NCBI GenBank assembly: GCA_944325615.1
Contig: CALVAU010000094.1
Coordinates: 1-8,910 of the forward strand
Length of the DNA stretch: 8,910 nucleotides
Direction: 5' to 3'
Source of the DNA: Candidatus Gastranaerophilales bacterium
GTDB taxonomy: Bacteria; Cyanobacteriota; Vampirovibrionia; Gastranaerophilales; Gastranaerophilaceae
The notes beneath the pieces were generated by a model. The model was given only the letters and a program-made list of their open reading frames with translations, ran no database searches and was not told where the DNA came from. The first letter of the stretch is position 1, and each line of letters begins with the position of its first letter. The position numbers and the translations under genes are program-made. This document shows positions 6,352-8,910 of this stretch, one piece after another.

Positions 6352-7062
6352 ATGAAAAATGAAATTGAAATAAAAGAAATTCATAAAAAAGCGAATGAAT
6401 ATAAAAACTTATGTATCTTTGCAGAAGATGCTATGGGGTTTGAAAATGAAACAAAGATTTTCGGAGATTGGATAAAAAAAGAAAGTTTCCATGAGCAAAG
6501 GACTAATTTTAAAGGAATACTTTATTCAAATGGCCAAGAATATGTTATTTGCTATATCGGAACTGACGAAAAAAGCCTAAAAGACCATATCGAAAATATC
6601 GTTATGGGTATATTCGGGAAAAATATGCAAATGCGTATTGCAAATTACTTTTATAAAAAATGCAAAGAAAAATTTGGTTTTTATAATGATAGCTTAACGT
6701 TAATAGGACATAGCGAAGGCGGGACAGAGGCAACTTATGTGGGGCTAATGAATAAAGTAAAAACATTTACCTTTAACACTTTTGGTATAAGTAAAAAACT
6801 TGTTGAAAAAGATAAAGATTATTCTGATTTGATTTTAAATTATAGGGATGAATCTGACTTTGTATCTAAGTTAAAAGAAAATATAGGAACATCATATATA
6901 GTGCCATCAACTGTTAATCAATGTCTTTTTAAAAGGATTTTTGGTTCATTAAAATCTCATAAGATTTTAAATTTCGGAGACTGTGAAAAAGCTGTTCCTT
7001 TAGCAGAATATAAAGAAGCTCATCCTCTGTTTATTGATTCATATAACATATTTAGCAAATAG
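6352..7062 (+). CDS. Class 3 lipase-like alpha/beta hydrolase
   Basis: The product has 236 residues and is a predicted serine esterase or lipase. The nucleophile elbow is LTLIGHSEGG (Ser121). It is followed by a strand (KTFTFNTFGI, 137-146) and then NYRDESDFVSKL (Asp169 or Asp166 as the acid). His203 in SHKI is a fitting third triad member. Ahead of the elbow, YVICYIGTDEKSLKDHIENI (64-83) matches the 'R/GTD..DW..N' oxyanion region of class 3 lipases and DUF2974-type hydrolases. No signal peptide is visible, so export would need a holin or lysis, or it acts inside. The ATG at 6352 has AAAGGG (6341-6346) at good spacing and is preferred over a TTG at 6313 that would overlap the terminase. It ends with TAG, unlike its TAA-ending neighbours. 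Following the terminase, it may help lysis by attacking envelope lipids, or be a host-benefit 'moron' gene. Substrate is unknown. Confidence 0.72.
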   Translation: MKNEIEIKEIHKKANEYKNLCIFAEDAMGFENETKIFGDWIKKESFHEQRTNFKGILYSNGQEYVICYIGTDEKSLKDHIENIVMGIFGKNMQMRIANYFYKKCKEKFGFYNDSLTLIGHSEGGTEATYVGLMNKVKTFTFNTFGISKKLVEKDKDYSDLILNYRDESDFVSKLKENIGTSYIVPSTVNQCLFKRIFGSLKSHKILNFGDCEKAVPLAEYKEAHPLFIDSYNIFSK

Positions 7063-7100
7063 AAGAAATTTAATAAAAATTTAAAAAGAAGGAAAATAAA

Positions 7101-7331
7101 ATGGACAGTTTATTGCATTATTCCCCAATAATAATAGCGGTTATGATATTTTTAATCCAACAACGAATAGTTGTAACCCCAGAGCAACTTGAAAAGAAGC
7201 ATCGTGAAATTATTGATGATATAGAAGAAAAATTTGTATCAATTCACAGTTTCAACGATTTGAAAGATCAGTTTAGCGAAATGAAAGAAAAAATTGATAA
7301 AATTTACGATTTTATAATTACAGTCAAATAA
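7101..7331 (+). CDS. Small membrane-anchored coiled-coil protein (holin/spanin-like context)
   Basis: The product has 76 residues. Residues about 8-20 (SPIIIAVMIFLIQ) form one short hydrophobic span. A highly charged helix with heptad-like spacing follows (EQLEKKHREIIDDIEEKF, then LKDQFSEMKEKIDKIYDFI, 54-72), so the protein is probably anchored in the inner membrane with a coiled coil on one side. Small proteins of this build are common in phages as lysis accessories or of unknown role. There is no lipobox and no second span, so neither a standard holin nor an outer-membrane spanin can be claimed. AAGAAGG at 7086-7092 gives good spacing to the ATG. It follows the lipase-like gene by 38 bases and is the last gene before the terminator, which overlaps its stop codon. 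A lysis helper for the lipase is one inference. Confidence 0.65.
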   Translation: MDSLLHYSPIIIAVMIFLIQQRIVVTPEQLEKKHREIIDDIEEKFVSIHSFNDLKDQFSEMKEKIDKIYDFIITVK

Positions 7332-7364
7332 AAAAGGCGTAAAGTTAAACCTTTACGCCTTTTT
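7331..7364 (+). terminator. Strong intrinsic (rho-independent) terminator
   Basis: AAAAAGGCGTAAAG (7331-7344) and CTTTACGCCTTTTT (7351-7364) form a perfect 14-pair stem with a 6-base loop, ending in a U-tract. The same A/T ends make it able to work in both directions. It begins at the last base of the preceding stop codon and marks the end of the phage transcript. Confidence 0.93.
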
Positions 7365-7378
7365 ATTAATGTAAACTT

Positions 7379-7407
7379 TTGTTACATAAGACCTGTTATT
7401 ATTTAAA
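7379..7407 (+). promoter_or_regulatory. Possible sigma70-type promoter for the right-hand gene
   Basis: TTGTTA (7379-7384) and TTTAAA (7402-7407) are separated by 17 bases and each matches four of six consensus positions. They lie just after the terminator and about 75 bases before the next start codon, where a new promoter is expected. In DNA this AT-rich such matches arise easily by chance, so this is only a candidate. Confidence 0.25.
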
Positions 7408-7434
7408 GTTTTTCATAAAAAATGTCGATTACCA

Positions 7435-7450
7435 TAACAAAGAATTGTTA
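7435..7450. promoter_or_regulatory. Short inverted repeat, possible operator
   Basis: TAACAA (7435-7440) and TTGTTA (7445-7450) are perfect inverted copies separated by AGAA. The element lies between the candidate promoter and the start at 7484, where a regulator could bind the DNA or a small mRNA hairpin could form. Only the symmetry is seen; no regulator is known here. Confidence 0.3.
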
Positions 7451-7483
7451 CTAAGCTGAATTGAAAGGAAAACGGGCAACAAA

Positions 7484-8910
7484 ATGGGATTGGCGGCATC
7501 ACAAGCAAGATTTTTAGCCATAACAGCCAGAAAAGCTAGCTGTGAATTCCAGTCTATGCAAATAGCACAGGAAAAGCTATCTATTACCCGTGAATTGGAA
7601 CAAGCATCAGCTCAGTATCAAGAAGCTTTGAATAAAACTAAATTAGTATGGGATCCTGATGGTACAGGTGATAATGCTTTTGATTTAAGTTATGATATTA
7701 TGATGCAGCCATCAGCTGTAAATAATTATACTCCGTATCTGATAACAACCAGAGACGGTAAAGTTGTATTGAACAGCAAAATGGCAGCAGCAGCAAGAGC
7801 CGCAGGAATACCTGAAGGCGGTATTAATAACAAAACAATTGATTTGGGTAACGGGCAGACAACAACTCTATATGCTCAGTTGTATGATAAGTTCTTAAAT
7901 CAAATGGTTAAAAATGGCGGTATGAGTGAATCTGCAGCTGTATCTTGTCGAACAATAGGTTTGATAGACCGAGTTGGTATTGGCGGACCGTTATTGGATA
8001 AAACCCAAGCTTCAGAAATGGGTATCAATGATTTGTTGGCTTATATGGATTCAGTTGTTGCAAATGGAGAATTTGGTACTGAAGCTCAACAAAGATTAGC
8101 TGAAAAACTTCAATTTAGTTTCGGTAAAGATGATAATGGTAATGAAATTACAGCACCAGGTCCTGATGGCAAGACTCAGTCTCTTAACCTAAAAACATCT
8201 CTTGCCGATAAAGGTGATGCAAATTCAAATTACTTTGTACATAATGGCCAGAAAACATTAAATACAGATTTTACATTATCAGATTTGTTAACTGAAGATT
8301 ATACTCTTGCAAGAACTGGCGATGCAAACTCTACTAAATGGTGGAAGAAAATTCTTGCTGGTGTTATATCAGCTTTTGCAGGTGGTTTTGGTGTATTTAC
8401 ATTTGGTGGCCTTAAACAATTGCTTGGTGTCGATAAAGGTGGTTACCCTGAAGGAAAATACACTCCTGCAGATATAGCATTGATTGAGTTTTTAGATGAT
8501 ATGTTTAATGCATATTATGAACTTTTCGATGTCGAAAATTCAGGTGAAGCCGGAGGCCAAGCTTTCCAATATGCAATTCAAGAGACAATTGCATTATTGA
8601 GTAATTGCGAAGATCTTGGTAGCAGAAACCATTCAACTGATGCATTTAAAGATGCTGTTGATGAATCAAATGTATATAACGGCTGGGTACAAAAAGCTGC
8701 TTCTAAAGATAAAAACTATGGTACTCAAGCGATCAGTTTGTCAAATCTGGCAGAATCATTTATGACATTCTATGCTCAAGGTTTGAATAATTACGATGAT
8801 ACATATTATATTAATCAATCTTCAGAAAAATCAAATTATGTAACAGATGATCCATATTATATGTGGACAGTTAAAAACCCAGATGCAAGCACAGCAGAAG
8901 AAATGTATGT
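7484..8910 (+). CDS. Large lineage-specific protein with conserved N-terminus (partial, runs off right edge)
   Basis: The frame is open from ATG 7484 to the edge for 475 codons plus two bases. The N-terminus (MGLAASQARFL, then a helix to about residue 50 rich in Gln, Glu and Ala) has no Sec signal peptide and looks like a coiled-coil start. From memory it resembles a multi-copy family of Gastranaerophilales genomes with no known function. A block at about 70-110 (LSYDIMMQPS to AAAARAAGIPEGG), an acidic polar middle, and a hydrophobic Gly/Ala-rich stretch at 290-313 (KILAGVISAFAGGFGVFTFG) that could cross or insert into a membrane follow. The rest is rich in Asp, Asn, Tyr and Ser, as in surface or secreted proteins. 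The leader AAAGGAAA lies about 13 bases upstream, rather far. It stands behind a strong terminator and differs in composition from the phage genes, so it is probably host DNA. A phage virion protein cannot be excluded. Confidence 0.7.
   Translation, partial: MGLAASQARFLAITARKASCEFQSMQIAQEKLSITRELEQASAQYQEALNKTKLVWDPDGTGDNAFDLSYDIMMQPSAVNNYTPYLITTRDGKVVLNSKMAAAARAAGIPEGGINNKTIDLGNGQTTTLYAQLYDKFLNQMVKNGGMSESAAVSCRTIGLIDRVGIGGPLLDKTQASEMGINDLLAYMDSVVANGEFGTEAQQRLAEKLQFSFGKDDNGNEITAPGPDGKTQSLNLKTSLADKGDANSNYFVHNGQKTLNTDFTLSDLLTEDYTLARTGDANSTKWWKKILAGVISAFAGGFGVFTFGGLKQLLGVDKGGYPEGKYTPADIALIEFLDDMFNAYYELFDVENSGEAGGQAFQYAIQETIALLSNCEDLGSRNHSTDAFKDAVDESNVYNGWVQKAASKDKNYGTQAISLSNLAESFMTFYAQGLNNYDDTYYINQSSEKSNYVTDDPYYMWTVKNPDASTAEEMY

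Noticed and set aside
271..7331. Alternative genetic code with TAA or TAG read as sense across the phage
   Set aside because: TAA cleanly ends seven intact genes followed closely by new ribosome sites, and reading through TAG at 7060-7062 only adds a short tail into the next gene.
1..8910. tRNA genes, CRISPR arrays, insertion sequences and long direct repeats
   Set aside because: None could be recognised by eye; apparent short repeats such as TTACTAAG (1795 and 7448) are expected by chance in AT-rich DNA.

Overview
The window is AT-rich, tightly packed and coded entirely on the + strand. It looks like part of a tailed-phage or prophage head-and-packaging module running into a gene of a different kind at the right end. 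From memory, the final open gene (7484 to the right edge, beginning MGLAASQARF) resembles a repeated protein family of gut Gastranaerophilales/Vampirovibrionia ('Melainabacteria'). The AT-rich codon use and strong GGAG/AAGG ribosome binding sites fit that host, but the assignment is an inference.

Layout: 1-185 is the 3' end of a probable P22-type major coat gene broken by two in-frame stops. Next come a scaffold-like protein (271-960), a head-tail adaptor resembling the P22 gp4 family (1040-1678), a small terminase subunit (1815-2249), a conserved small phage gene split by one in-frame TAA (2286-2657), a GNAT-type acetyltransferase overlapping its end (2642-3205), the portal (3233-4915) and the large terminase (5042-6331). 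A class 3 lipase-like alpha/beta hydrolase (6352-7062) and a 76-residue single-span membrane protein (7101-7331) close the run. A perfect intrinsic terminator overlaps the last stop codon (7331-7364).

As a system, the portal, terminase pair, scaffold, coat and adaptor would build and fill a short-tailed (podovirus-like) capsid. The hydrolase and membrane protein are non-structural cargo, either for lysis or host-benefit ('moron') genes. Two genes carry nonsense codons while the packaging motor is intact, so this is most simply a decaying prophage. A domesticated particle or stop-codon readthrough are less likely alternatives. TAA ends nearly all the intact genes, which argues against wholesale recoding of TAA.

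Non-coding structure: four inverted repeats lie between head genes (210-245, 982-1014, 1680-1725, 4955-5009), and only the last has a convincing U-tract. No tRNA, integrase, CRISPR array, insertion sequence or attachment repeat was recognised. No gap without a gene exceeds about 155 bases.
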